From Trifolium pratense (lineage: Eukaryota; Streptophyta; Magnoliopsida; Fabales; Fabaceae): 64,000 nt of DNA. The notes under the pieces are model-generated. The model did no database searches, was not told where the DNA came from, and saw nothing but the letters and a program-made list of their open reading frames with translations. This document shows positions 1 to 10,770 of this stretch, piece by piece. Location of the stretch: NCBI RefSeq assembly GCF_020283565.1, contig NC_060059.1, positions 3,417,501 to 3,481,500 on the forward strand. The letters run 5' to 3'. Position numbers and translations under genes: made by a program. Numbering within the stretch: the stretch's first letter is position 1; each line of letters begins with the position of its first letter.

Positions 1-602
1 GATTCTTAATTGTTTGCTTTTGAAACCATTTAGCTGGTAGAATGGTTTCAGAAAGTTGTATTATGAAACCATTTTGCTGGTAGAATGGTTTCATTGAGTT
101 GATTCTTAGTTATTTGCTTATGAAACCATTTAGCTGGTAGAATAGTTTCAGAGAGTTATATTCTGAAACCATTTTGCTGGTATAATGGTTTCAGTGAGTT
201 GATTGAGTGGTGCGTGTTAAATTACAACACACAAGTAACGTACTTAGTACGATACACATAATTTAAAATGCAATAAAACATATAAATAACGAGATTAAGG
301 TAGTGAAAAATTATGTTTATATATTACTATGAAACCATTTAGCTGGAAGAGTGGTTTCAGAGAGTTATACTGTGAAACCATTCTAGCAGTAAATGGTTTC
401 AGAAGCAAACAATTAAGAATCAACTCCCCTGAAACCATTCTATCAGTGAAATGGTTTCAAAGTACAACGCTCTGAAACCATTGTACCAGCTAAATGGTTT
501 CAGAAGCAAACAATTAAGAAATTACTCACTGAAACCATTCTACCAATAAAATGGTTTCAGAGAGTTATACTGTGAAACCATTCTACCAGCTAAATGGTTT
601 CA
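1..602. repeat. Foldback-like array of ten 30-bp hairpin units
   Basis: Ten units are visible at 21-50, 64-93, 121-150, 164-193, 330-359, 373-401, 430-459, 473-502, 530-559 and 573-602. Each has arms TGAAACCATT and AATGGTTTCA around a loop of about 10 nt. The first five loops read like TAGCTGGTAG and the last five like its complement CTACCAGCTA, so the array is two head-to-head halves centred near 366. Spacers alternate between 13 and 27-28 nt, giving a period of about 100 bp. One gap (194-329) is longer and looks like inserted DNA. The edge motif at 1-19 returns inverted at 403-421. Subrepeat-built inverted arms are typical of Foldback transposons, which is my inference. The left end may run off the window. 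Confidence 0.8.
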
Positions 603-1276
603 CAGTATTATATAAAGATAATTAAAGGTAGTGAAAAATTGGGTTTTTTTTTTCGGTGTCAAAATCAAACGAACCAAGTCTCTATTTGTAGACAAAAAAA
701 AATTATGAATTTTGGTATAAAAATAAAAAAATAAAAAATTAATTTACAACGAAATAATTGAGTTTAAAGTATTAAATGAAAAAAAAAACACGCCAACCAC
801 CCAGCAGTTGACACGTGTCCTGCTTTTTTTAAAATAAAATTTTCTCTCTCCAGGCGCAGATCTAGTGTGGTGCACGCGCTGGCTTATTCTGGATCTGGAT
901 GATCTGGGCTGTCTGATTGATCAGACAGCCATGATGAGATCATCTCTTGGCCGTCTGATGGAAATCAATGGTCTGTAACGGTGGTCCTGCGGTAGGCGCG
1001 CGACACTGGATCAGCGCCAATATGTTTTTTTTTTTTTTTTTTTATAAAAAGAAAGAGTATTTTTGTCCAACTCAAAAGGTGCACCTTGCTAATTTAGACC
1101 CAACTGGGTCTAAATTAGCAGCCCATATATATATATACATGTAAGTAAAATGAAAGTACAGGGTCAATTTGAAATTTTTTTGAAATGCACCCCAAACTAG
1201 AGGGACATTTTGCATATTTAAGCTTTTCACATATATAGCGATAATTACACATTCACGCACCCAAAAAAAACTAATA
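603..1276. other. Intergenic, no gene seen
   Basis: AT-rich DNA with a more GC-rich island at about 840-1015. The island contains a small hairpin at 907-930 (10-bp arms GGCTGTCTGA / TCAGACAGCC, 4-nt loop). It may be the edge of an old transposon. A poly(T) run lies near 1026-1043. No coding region is supported. Confidence 0.5.
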
Positions 1277-1571
1277 CTCTCTCCGGTCATTTACATCAGA
1301 AACATTTTGAAAAAAACACATAAACAAAGTAAGCTAATTTTCTCATTAATAATTTTAAAATTTTATGTTTTATTCCAAAATTAATCCCGCACTATCATGG
1401 AAAATAGGTCTATCTAATTAATGCATTAGCATTTGGATGAATTATTTGATTTTATATAATAAGGGTGCAAATGAAATCGTGTATTTAATAAATAATAAAT
1501 TTATAGAGTGTTTCTTATACAAAAAACCAAATTTTTTTTCAAAATATTCCTTATAAAAAGACAGGAGGGAC
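1277..1571. mobile_element. Stowaway-like MITE
   Basis: The ends read CTCTCTCCGGTCATTT on the left and, on the complement of the right end, GTCCCTCCTGTC, which resembles Tc1/mariner (Stowaway) MITE termini. A TA dinucleotide flanks each side (1275-1276 and 1572-1573), as expected for this superfamily. It is about 295 bp and AT-rich, with no coding capacity. Confidence 0.55.
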
Positions 1572-1948
1572 TAATAATTACACATTTAAATTTAATTCAA
1601 TTATTAAAATCTTGAGTTAAATAAGATTTATGTCCCTAAAAATATATAGGGAGTTTTAGTTTTAGTCACTAAAAATAAAATGTAACGTTTCTTGTTAATA
1701 TTATTAGTGGATGTCCATGTAGATTATTGGCCTATGTAATTAGTAGATTATGTTTGCCTTCATAAAATTTTCAGGTGTCAGCGAGGCCTTCTTAGGCTTG
1801 TTCCTAAAGTTGGAGAATACATGGTTACTGCCTCCAATAGATATATCAGATGATAAGAATTGTAAATGGAGTACCGAAGAATGGTTATAAAAGAGAGACC
1901 TCTCAGCATTCTGTATTTGATACACAAAAACCTGGGTGTGCAGTGTAA

Positions 1949-2222
1949 TTTTGCGAGGTACTGTGCAACATGTCAATAACATTAAACGGTAATCTGGCAA
2001 TGCTCATGACCAATGTCACCTAACTAAGGTCAGTAAAAAAGTGTAAAAGATTAAGGCAGTTATGCAGTTGAATAAATAGCTTGACCAAGGTATGCACATG
2101 CTAACAGAAATTCTCCAAGTATGCATAGGAAGTAGAAGGATTCAGAACAGTTTACAAAGCCACACTATTAGTTATAAATATTGTTTCTCTGGTTGCTCTC
2201 TTACTCCAAAAGCCATTTCATA
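1949..2222. repeat. Diverged inverted duplicate of 5843-6000
   Basis: 1949-2068 matches the complement of about 5880-6000, and 2196-2222 matches the complement of 5842-5868. About 127 bp (2069-2195) are present only here. Shared landmarks are GCTCATGACCA, GGTCAGTAAAAAAGTG, TTATGCAGTTG and AGCCATTTCAT. This lies just downstream of the coiled-coil gene ending at 2279, so the copied segment is probably its 3' flank. Confidence 0.65.
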
Positions 2223-2278
2223 GTACACTTGCAACAACTAGGCTATGCGACACAAAATAATAAACCTAGGTCCAATAT

Positions 2279-3059
2279 CTAGAGCAGTTGGGCGCTACCA
2301 ATACCCCCCTCCTGAACAGTAGCTTTATCCTCAAGGCTAAGGTTTTGTGTTGACTTTTTGTTGAGCTCATCCAACGGCTGGCTGCTGCTGGCATCCAAGG
2401 GCTTCATATCATTTTCATAGTTGACCTGCAAATACATAGTTCAAAATTGAAGCACGTCCCTTTTGCTTAATTTCTTATAAGTAAGGAAAGGATAAGAAGA
2501 CAGTCCTAGAGGGCATTGCCTAAGGCTCTCTCCTCTCCATTTGGTGTATTAGTAAGAAGTATCCCAATTTTAAAGAAAAGCTATGGCTATGTTTGAATCA
2601 CTGAGTACAAAGATAAAAAAAAAAAAAAAAAGTCTTGCAGAAGGCTCACCTCCTTGCCATATCGTGTTGGCATGTGCACAGATTGAATTGGTGAAGCTGT
2701 ATCATCTTCATTGTCCAGCTGCATACAGATTACAAAATTTCATGAATAAATTCAGAATTCAAGCAGGTTGTTTCTTAGTAAGGAAAGGACAAGACAATCC
2801 TAGAGCAATTTTTAAGAAAACATACGGCTGTGTTTGTAACTTTTAAAAGTCTTTCAAAAACACTTTCTTTAGTCAGGTGTCGCAAGAAATTACGCTGAGT
2901 TATATCAGCAAGGTCCCGGAGTACATATAGAGTACGAGCCTTTTCTGCTGCCTCTTCTGCTTTGCGGGCCTGCAGTTTTTTTTGAGCAAGAGCCTCTTGT
3001 GCTAATCGACGGGCTTCCTCTTCTTCTGCTACTTTTTTGGCTTGTATATCAGATAGTAC
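2279..3059 (-). CDS. Unidentified coiled-coil protein, last three exons
   Basis: Three exons on the complement can be joined in phase: 3059-2826, 2718-2650 and 2425-2279, with AG acceptors and GT donors at each joint and a TAG stop at 2279-2281. They encode about 149 C-terminal residues. The first exon is an Ala/Glu/Lys-rich helix (AKKVAEEEEARRLAQEAL) followed by LRDLADITQRNFLRHLT. The last part is acidic and Ser/Gln-rich and ends in GSAQLL. I do not recognise the family. Upstream exons are not found before the TIR element at 3278-4602, so the gene may be interrupted or have a long intron. Confidence 0.6.
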
Positions 3060-3133
3060 CTACAAATACAAATACAATACAATGGAAGATATAATGAAAG
3101 TAAGAGAGACAGAAACCTATACAGAGAGCCAAG

Positions 3134-3165
<32 letters not shown>
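3134..3165. repeat. (ATC)n microsatellite
   Basis: About ten ATC units in a row, inside the presumed intron upstream of the coiled-coil exons. Confidence 0.9.
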
Positions 3166-3277
3166 GTTATAAGTTTTTGTTACCATAACCAAATTAACAA
3201 TTCATATCATATCATATGTGAGTTTTATCCATCCAGATTAGTAGTAACAATACAATGTAATCTTCTTATTACTATTA

Positions 3278-4602
3278 GGATCAATTGACACCAAGGTGTC
3301 AAAATTTATTTGACATCAAATCTCAACCATTTATTATATTTAATCTAAAGGTTTAAATTAATGACCAAGATAGTTAATATAGGCGGAATACATTTCATAA
3401 TTCTCAATATAGAAATTCATAAATTCAAAATCATTATTTTATTTTATTTTTTTGATACAAGAGAGGGCAATAGCCCATACAATCATTATTTTAGGTGATT
3501 GATAATGATTGCTCTCTGTAAAAAAAAAAAAAAGTTTTTAGTCCCCCTAAATATAATAAATTTCATTTTTAGTCCCTCTAAAAATTTTCTTCGAATTTTG
3601 GTCCCTCTAAAATTTCAGTTTTCAATTTTAGTCCCTGCTTTTTTTTTAAAAGTTCGTGTATTATGTTTTAAATGACATTTTTTTAAAATATATCATTATT
3701 AAGACCTTAAAATATTATTAGTTTGCTTATTTAACTATTTAATCTTTGATTTAACAATTTAATTTTTAATTTGAAGTTATAGATAAATTAACAAAAATTA
3801 AAGACTAAATAGTTAAATTATTAAACTAATTGTATTTTATGGTCTTAATAATGATATGTTTTCAAAACAAGTCATTTAGGACGCGATATTCAAACTTTTG
3901 AAAAAGAAAAAAAAAACAGGGATTAAAGATAAAAATTTGAAAATTTAGAAGGATTAAAATTCGAAGAAAAATTTTAGAGGGACTAAAAATAAAATTATAC
4001 ATATTTAGAGGGACCAAAAATATATTTAATATGAATGATTACTTAAATCTTATCTTACTATAATGATGTGAGAAAGAGTAAGATGAGAGAAGAGACACAA
4101 ATTTGCAACAACAGTTTACTATGGGCATGAAAGAAATTAAGGTATATAATCATCCATAATGAGTGACCGAATACTTTTTTTCTTTGTTTTGGTCTTAAGT
4201 ATAAGTCTAAGTTTTGTTTTAGTCAGGAAAAAAAGGTTAAGTTCTGCTTTAACAAAATAAAAAACTTTAAAAAACCTATAACCATAAGCTTTGCCATGGT
4301 GATGATTCGAGAGGAATTAGATATGGACTCATGATCTTCTAGTACGTAGCAAAATAAAAGTCATGTTGATGATAGTCAAATACACCATAGGTATGAACAC
4401 CGATGAACACAAATATAAATTGGGAAGAAAACAAGGAAATAAATGATCATGATTTTGAATTTATGAATTTCTATATGGATTATGAAATGTATTCCGCCTA
4501 TATTAACTATCTTGGTCATTAATTTAAACCATTAGATTAAATATAATGAATGATTGAGATTTGGTGTCAAATAAATTTTGACACCTTGGTGTCAATTGAT
4601 CC
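3278..4602. mobile_element. TIR transposon with ~160-bp inverted ends and a nested MITE
   Basis: The left end (3278 to about 3440) and right end (about 4440 to 4602) are inverted copies starting GGATCAATTGACACC. TA flanks both ends (3276-3277, 4603-4604). Inside, about 3533-4026 is a second inverted-repeat element whose ends read TTTTAGTCCCCCTAAATAT and, inverted, ATTTAGAGGGACCAAAAAT, with near-symmetric arms meeting around 3780. Neither codes for protein. The TA target site suggests a Tc1/mariner-type outer element, but such long TIRs also occur in other superfamilies. Confidence 0.75.
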
Positions 4603-4750
4603 TAACTCATTATTAAATATTAATCCTTTTTTCTTTCCCTCACTCAAAGTCAAAATGGAAATTTGTTCTCTAAGTTACTGTGTATGTGAATAGTGAATTT
4701 CTTTGATTTTTTTTAAATCGATATATTAATGTACTCTCTCGCGCTCAATA

Positions 4751-4832
4751 CTATTAGATTTTGGGCGCGTATATAAATCGTGTGCAAAAGGCTATTAGAT
4801 TTTGGGCGCATATATAAATCGTGTGCAAAAGG
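4751..4832. repeat. 41-bp tandem duplication
   Basis: Two adjacent copies (4751-4791 and 4792-4832) share CTATTAGATTTTGGGCGC at the start and TATATAAATCGTGTGCAAAA at the end, differing by a single G/A. Confidence 0.85.
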
Positions 4833-4998
4833 TCAAGTAGATTGTGGAGGAGACTTTGATAATATCTTAAAATTGAAAGTTTGATATAACTCAACCCTAT
4901 AAAATTGACATGTAAAGTGAAAATTATCCTCACTTATAAATATATATCATCATTTAACCGTGAATAATTTCAATAAAAAACTAATAAGTATAAGTATA

Positions 4999-5061
<63 letters not shown>
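4999..5061. repeat. (TA)n microsatellite
   Basis: About 30 uninterrupted AT/TA dinucleotides. Confidence 0.95.
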
Positions 5062-5064
<3 letters not shown>

Positions 5065-5842
5065 TTTCTTGTGTAGAAATCAAAGAATCAAACACATTAA
5101 ATGTTTTGTATAAGAATCAACCAAATATTTTTTGCATAAGTAGAAATCAAAGAATCAACCAAATATTACATAACCGAGTTTTCATCTTCATATTCTTTTT
5201 TTTTTCTTATTTTTGTGATCATATCTATGTAAAAATCTCTAGAGATAGGGGTGAGTACTACATGAGCTCGTAAGTCAAGTACGGAGCGAGCGAAGAAGAA
5301 CAATCTCATCTTGCTTCTGACAAAACTTCTATAAGGCCTCCATTTTTTCTATTTTATCTGGAGCACGGGTTTTTTCACTTGCACTACAACAATTTTACAA
5401 ATATATAATAGATGCCGCATTATCTTTCGTATTGGTGTATATATTGACCCGACCCAAAGTAGGTGCAGGGTGGAGTATGGAGTAACCTCAGAAAAATTTC
5501 GTCTCACAATTTTGAGGCCTAAAATAATAATTATACATTATCAATATTCAAAATATATTATATTTGTATCAAGGGCTTGATAGTAGCCAGAATATGATGT
5601 TTTTGCGAGGAAGATCTTTGTTTTGATTTATATTTTTTTCATGCATAATTTTAGTTATGTTCATTTCAAATTAAATTAAAACTGATAATTTTTTAAAAAA
5701 CATAAAAATCAAACACATTGATGTATGTAGCAAGAAATAACCATGACATAGTAGAGGTCATTTTAAATATTTAAACAGAATCTTTAAATTGTTTACCTTG
5801 CACATATCAATGATATCACTATAAATTGACTCCGACCATACC
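5062..5842. other. Intergenic, no gene seen
   Basis: AT-rich DNA without a supported gene or bounded transposon. Short imperfect repeats of a CAAAGAATCAA-like motif occur near 5080-5165. Confidence 0.5.
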
Positions 5843-6000
5843 ATGAAATGGCTTTGGAGTAAGCGAGCAAACAACTGCATAAGTGCCTTAATTTTTTTTC
5901 ACTTTTTTACTGACCATAGTAAGGTGACACTGGTCATGAGCATTGTCAGATTACCATTTAATGTTAGTGACATATTGCACAATAGTACCTCTCAAAATGA
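5843..6000. repeat. Inverted partner of 1949-2222
   Basis: This is the complement of the segment at 1949-2068 plus 2196-2222, diverged by scattered substitutions and lacking the 127-bp middle. The open frame here is an accident of the repeat and is not called as a gene. Confidence 0.65.
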
Positions 6001-6350
6001 GACTAGCCTGAATTATTTTTCTAACTAGTATGTTATGTACCTAAATAAAGCTTAGTGAATGATTTATGTTATGTAACTAATCACCATTACCAATGTAGTA
6101 TGTAGTTAGTTTTCCACTTTTCCTATGAACTTTTGTGCTTAAGAAAGTACATGACATGTCAGTCAGATGTAACACATCATGTTGAAAAATATATAAACAC
6201 ATAGACAAATTTAAGGTGGGAGGATAAATGTAACATGTACATAAAGAGTCAACATGATAGAATAAAAATCATAAAATTAGTTGAAGAGATTTTGCACTTT
6301 ATAGAGTAACATGTACACTAATAGAGTTTCAGCCTCAAATATGCGCCGTA

Positions 6351-6557
6351 TCATTTCATAGAAAAGTTATGGGTTGATAATTGTGCTGTATCATTTGACT
6401 TTAAATAATCTTTGGCACGTCTGAAGACATTGGCCAATACATTATGCTTGTCTATCATCCGTTTTAGGTCTTCAATCAATGAACAATCAAGCCTTGCCCC
6501 TTTCCCATTAGAGCTATACAATAAAAAAAATGAAAAATTACAAATATTGGAAGACAT
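6351..6557 (-). pseudogene. Helitron helicase-like domain fragment
   Basis: The complement encodes a short stretch containing LIEDLKRMIDKHNVLANVFR followed by RAKDYLKSND. This fits the N-terminal helitron-helicase-like (Rep-type) domain of plant Helitrons, where a leucine-rich LxxMLDxHNxLxKxFRxARD pattern is conserved. Only about 45 residues match and there is no flanking domain, so it is a relic. It lies downstream of the TOP6A fragment on the same strand, which fits but does not prove Helitron-mediated movement of that fragment. Confidence 0.55.
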
Positions 6558-7149
6558 GTATTAGAAAAAGGAAGGAAAAATAAACACTAAAAAGAAAAAT
6601 GTAATGAAGTTGATCCATATTTGAGTTGCTTCATCCTATTTGCATTTTCATTGTGTCGTATAAATATAGAGTTGGGCAAATTTATGGGTCTGACCTATCC
6701 GAGGAACTAAACTACCAATCCTTTGAAAATTTTGCCCACTTAAAATAAACTATGGGGGTCCTCCACCATCATTTATGGTATTCAACATCTTTCCGCCCAT
6801 AGAAGTAAAAGCAAACATGCTGTTGTACGTTCTTATATTTTCTTTAAAAGTTTTTAAGGAAATATTATGATTCTTTTCTAATTAGATAGTCATCTATAAC
6901 CTAATTTATAAACCTTCAACTAACTTGTCAGTCAATTTTGCCGAGTCAATAGTCAATGACCATCATGGATAAAAATGACATGAGAAATTTGATACATAAA
7001 TCATTTTCAGGAGACAAGAAAGTAGGAAGAACAATAATGGTGACAAAATGATTTCATTCCTACAATATATAATCAAAATGAAGTTTCCAAAGCAGGTGCA
7101 TCTAACCATTACAAGCTACATAGCCAATTGTATGCAAAAACCACCCACA
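6558..7149. other. Intergenic, no gene seen
   Basis: AT-rich sequence between the Helitron helicase relic and the TOP6A 3' untranslated exon. Nothing further is supported. Confidence 0.5.
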
Positions 7150-8746
7150 CTTATCTATCCCTTTAGTCAGTAAGACAGCTAATTCTGATACATGTATACT
7201 AAAACCTACGTGAGCACTGCCACAAAATTCTAACACCCTTGTCTTCTAAATCAGAGCATAAATTTTTCAAATTATCAAACCATATTGTTCCATGCCTTGT
7301 GCACAATCATTTAAGTTGAATAATTGAGATGGGTAGAAACCAGATGCTGTGGCTGCACCTGCAAATCAAAACAGATTAAAGAAGATGTTATTAGCTGTAA
7401 GTAAAGAAATCACACTTCATTGACTTGAACAAATATTCGAATTCCTAAACATCATGATCATCAAAACAAGCCATGACTATTATGATCTTCAAAGAGGAAT
7501 GCAAAGATGAAACATGCAAAAACAGCAACACTTTCTTGTCATTATGAATTATATTTTGGAACATGCACCAAAGCCATCATTCTATAGATATTTTCTCAAG
7601 AACAACATAAAGACCAATATTCTGAGCTCTTAAGGACAACATATGTTTGAAAGCTTCAAACATCTTAAATAAACTCACTTTTGGACTGTAGAGGCCCTAA
7701 AACCTTGGAAACCATTATTCATGAGCAATCAATTGTTTTCTTAAAAATAAAAATCTTGCTATAAAAGCCAGGACAACTATCATATTGACTGAATTAGTAT
7801 GGATTCAGACCTTTCTCACTAAATTGCACAAATAATATAAAGGAACATCTAGAACATGAAACAACTAACAAAATGAAAGGCTCTAAAAAGATGAGAGGAA
7901 GGAAGCAGCTTACCTACAACCAATCATAATTCATTAGTTTCGTGGGTAAATAGGTGTTGCTGAGATAGTCAAATGCAATTTTATCGAGAGATTGAATTTC
8001 AAACTTCTTTTGTGAAGAAATCATTAAATTCAACTCTGTCTTCAAAGAATCATGGTCACTGACAATATTCTTCTCTCTCAACATCCTATGGCAACTTAAA
8101 ATATCATACTCTGTCATATTTATGCCACAGAACCTAGGAATATTGTATTTCCCGATATCGGATGGTAGAATTCCCAGCCACTTCATATCCGGCGTGGTCA
8201 AATTTGCAGAGTCGTAGGACATGTTTTCCGAACCACATTTGTAAACAGAAAATATATGAAATCCGAATGGGTCTGAGTCAAATAGACCGAATACCGGAAT
8301 CTTGAGTTCCACACTCAAGATATTCAGGAACCTCCTTGTGGTCACATCGGGGTACCCCCTTGCTGTAATGAGTATACATGGCATTTTATCGAAAAACTGA
8401 TGCTCACATAGTTCAAAAAACGTAGAGTGTTTTTCAATAACCAAAATAAATCTAGCTTTACTCTGAATACCTGCCAACCCCTTTGAATCAGGAATCACCT
8501 GAGATCTCTTCAAGCATTCAATTCTATCACCTTCCACAGTATAGGATAGATTTCCGACCACCTCCCCTTTGTCGGCTGCAACGATGTTGAGATTTTCGCG
8601 ACGGCATAATAGGAAGCAAGCAATATCATCTATGGTTGAATCACATTCCTTCTGATTCTTGAACATAGGAGCAACTTTATAATAAATGGCCCGCAAAGTG
8701 GTGCGCTTGCCGTTCCTCAGCAACTCATAGATGATCATCATTACAA
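7150..8746 (-). pseudogene. TOP6A: TOP6A (topoisomerase VI subunit A / SPO11-3-like) copy 1, 5'-truncated
   Basis: The complement encodes the core and natural C-terminus of topoisomerase VI subunit A, the DNA-cleaving subunit needed for endoreduplication in plants. Visible are the catalytic-Tyr motif IYYKVAPMF, the Toprim Glu in LVIEKH, GYPDVTTRRFL, the Toprim DSDPFG motif, the TOP6A signature NMSYDSANLTTPDMKWLG and a C-terminal NYDWL. Homology to copy 3 stops at about 8746. No ATG lies upstream in frame, and a stop codon occurs within about 20 codons. The TAG stop (7914-7916) abuts a GTAAGC splice donor, and a 3'-UTR exon begins at 7358 after an AG. The intron shows that this is a genomic fragment, not a retrocopy. 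The end of the 3' UTR is not defined. Confidence 0.85.
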
Positions 8747-8759
8747 ACCTCAATGGCTT

Positions 8760-9770
8760 GGAGGTTTTCCGATCCCGCCACCGGAGAAGATTTTACCTTG
8801 TATCATTTTGTTTAAGTTTTGTTTGTTCATTCCTAGCTTTTGTCCTGAGTACCAAAAGTTGTGTCTTTATAACAAAAGCACTCAAGTTGTTCCAAATCAA
8901 CAACAAACCGTTGCTAAAGCCTCCACTCCATGATGACATATTGTGGCTATGTGGCTTATATAGAGGTATCTGTGTGTGAAGTGTGAAAGTATTTTGTTTT
9001 TTGGTAATAATGTGAAAGGAATTATTATTATAATAAGAAAATAATACTATATAGTTAAATAAGTTCATAGGCCTCGATGGTTGGGCCTTAGTTTTTTAAA
9101 TTTTGTGTGTTTTTTTGTACCAATAAATTTTGTGGGTTCAAATAATATATATAGTTATATGATATAGTTCAAATAAATTTTGTGTGTTCAAATAAATTTT
9201 GTTTTTTATTAATCGTGAAAATTGAATGATACTATACTCGTATGTGATAAAATATTTCAAGAGGGTTTAAAGATAAATTTATCAGACCAAAAAAATATCT
9301 TTTTTAAAAGAAATTTAATAAAATATTTCAGACCAAAAACCTTAATTTTTGCACAGTTCATTACTTCATTTTGGGTCTAACTTGATGTCGGGTACCCTAA
9401 ATATGGTTCCATATATACATTTTTTTTATTCTTAAATGATAAATATTTATATTGTACGGGTTGAGTACACCTTATAATTTAATTATTTGCTTATCAAAAA
9501 AAAAAAAAAGAGTCAGTACAAATATTTTGGAGTATAATCAATATACCGAAAAAAAACTAATAAAGATAAAAGATGAATTGAAAAAAAAAAATCAAAAATC
9601 AAAAAAGATTACACATGGTGTTGAATGTTGATCCTAATTGCCACTACAGAAGGATTATTTTTCATTATAAAATATTATTTTTGTTCTGCTTTTGGATAAT
9701 GAATTAAAATGATTCGTAGCATATGAAAAGCAGAAGAAAAAGATTAACCATATTTGTGAAAGAGGAGAGT
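8760..9770. other. Intergenic, no gene seen
   Basis: Up to about 8830 the complement has weak similarity to the TOP6A exon of copy 3 (CTCC, GGTGGC landmarks). The rest is AT-rich. 9670-9770 is similar to 12185-12275, the upstream flank of the third U5 promoter. Confidence 0.45.
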
Positions 9771-10453
9771 TAGGGTGCTCAAATCCAAACAAATCCAAAT
9801 AAAAACCGAAAATCGATCCAAAAAAACCGAAAATTGCAAAAAACCGAAATTTTTTGGATGTGTTTGGATGTTCTTTTGTGAAAACCGCTGGATCGGATCG
9901 GATTTCGGATTGATTTCTTAAAACCGATCCAAACCAAACCGCATACATATATTTTAATATTTATTTATCTTTTTATTAGTATAAATATATATATTGCATT
10001 AACCTTTTTTCATTTTAAATTTTGTTAATACTATAGGTTAGTTTAATTTAATCTATTTTAAATTTTGTTAATACTATATGTTAGTTTAATTTAATCTATT
10101 TTTTTTTACTTTTTGTATGTTTCGAATATAATTGGTAATTGTCATTCCAAAATATTAATTTTCAATATATTATATGTTATATTTTACATCAAATTTAATA
10201 TTTATTTTGTCAAAAATATCAAACTATTATTTTGTAGCGTTTTTTATAATATTTATATTTATTAAAAAAATTATAATTTATAATTTGGATATCCAAAAAC
10301 CGATCCAAATTAAACCGCGTAATATTGGATCGGATTGGATTGAATTTTTTTTATTTGTCATCCAAAACCGAACCAAACCGCAAATGAATTTATTTTTGGA
10401 TCGGATGAGTTTTTGCCTCAAAACCGATCCAAACCGAACCGCGAGCACCCCTA
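9771..10453. mobile_element. hAT-like MITE inserted upstream of the U5 gene
   Basis: The ends are TAGGGTGCTC at 9771 and GAGCACCCCTA ending at 10453, which are inverted. The sub-terminal zones are rich in AACCGATCCAAACC-type motifs in opposite orientations on the two sides. The flanks are contiguous in the paralogous segment around 12256-12285, which acts as an empty site. Target duplications are not clean (AGGAGAGT versus GTTGTGAG), so the hAT assignment rests on the termini. Confidence 0.65.
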
Positions 10454-10511
10454 GTTGTGAGGAAATGCTATTTGTTGAGGCAAATGCTATTGTGTCTATG
10501 TTATTTGTCTG

Positions 10512-10565
10512 AGTCCCACATCGGCTGCTGCAATGACTAAAAGTAAGCTATTGTGATTATAAAAG
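10512..10565 (+). promoter_or_regulatory. U5 snRNA promoter: USE and TATA box
   Basis: The plant snRNA upstream sequence element AGTCCCACATCG lies at 10512-10523 and TATAAAAG at 10558-10565. The gap of about 34 bp is the spacing used for RNA polymerase II snRNA genes in plants; U6-type Pol III genes have about 10 bp less. The RNA start is expected about 30 bp beyond, matching 10595. Confidence 0.9.
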
Positions 10566-10594
10566 CAAATGATTTCTCAAAGTTTAAATCACGC

Positions 10595-10714
10595 AGCCAT
10601 GTGATAAGTACATAGCGAACTATTCTTTCGCCTTTTACTAAAGAATACCGTGTACTTGTCACTTAATGTGGCATACGATAATTTTTGAAAAGAGCTCTCT
10701 TAAATGAGAGCTCT
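10595..10714 (+). ncRNA. U5: U5 spliceosomal snRNA
   Basis: U5 holds the two exons in the spliceosome through its invariant loop 1. That loop is present as CGCCTTTTACTAAAG (10629-10643) within the AGCGAACTATTC / GAATACC stem. The long stem pairs: GCCATGTGATAAGTACA on the 5' side matches TGTACTTGTCAC and GTGGC on the 3' side with one G-U pair. An Sm site AATTTTTGAA follows at about 10680-10689. The 3' hairpin AGAGCTCTC / GAGAGCTCT then ends near 10714. Length is about 120 nt, normal for plant U5. Promoter and 3' box are in place, so this copy looks functional. Confidence 0.93.
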
Positions 10715-10715
10715 G

Positions 10716-10729
10716 CAATATTAGTTCAA
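10716..10729 (+). terminator. snRNA 3' box
   Basis: CAATATTAGTTCAA fits the plant snRNA 3'-end signal CA(N)3-10 AGTNNAA and sits directly behind the U5 3' hairpin. Confidence 0.85.
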
Positions 10730-10770
10730 AATTTTCCAAAGATTATATTTAAATTAGAGCTTTCAAACAT

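Noticed and set aside
1..602. CRISPR-like repeat-spacer array
   Set aside because: Regular palindromic units with spacers look CRISPR-like, but the spacers are themselves repeated, unit orientation flips in the middle, and the DNA is plant nuclear.
3037..3288. Poly-His protein
   Set aside because: The His run is the (ATC)n microsatellite read in one frame. The real exon here is on the complement.
7914..8753. Complete 279-residue SPO11/TOP6A gene starting at 8753
   Set aside because: The apparent start is TTG, not ATG. The N-terminal 110 residues present in copy 3 are missing and an in-frame stop lies close upstream.
10174..10512. 112-residue ORF
   Set aside because: It lies inside the hAT-like MITE (repeated ACCGATCCAAACC motifs) and runs into the U5 promoter.
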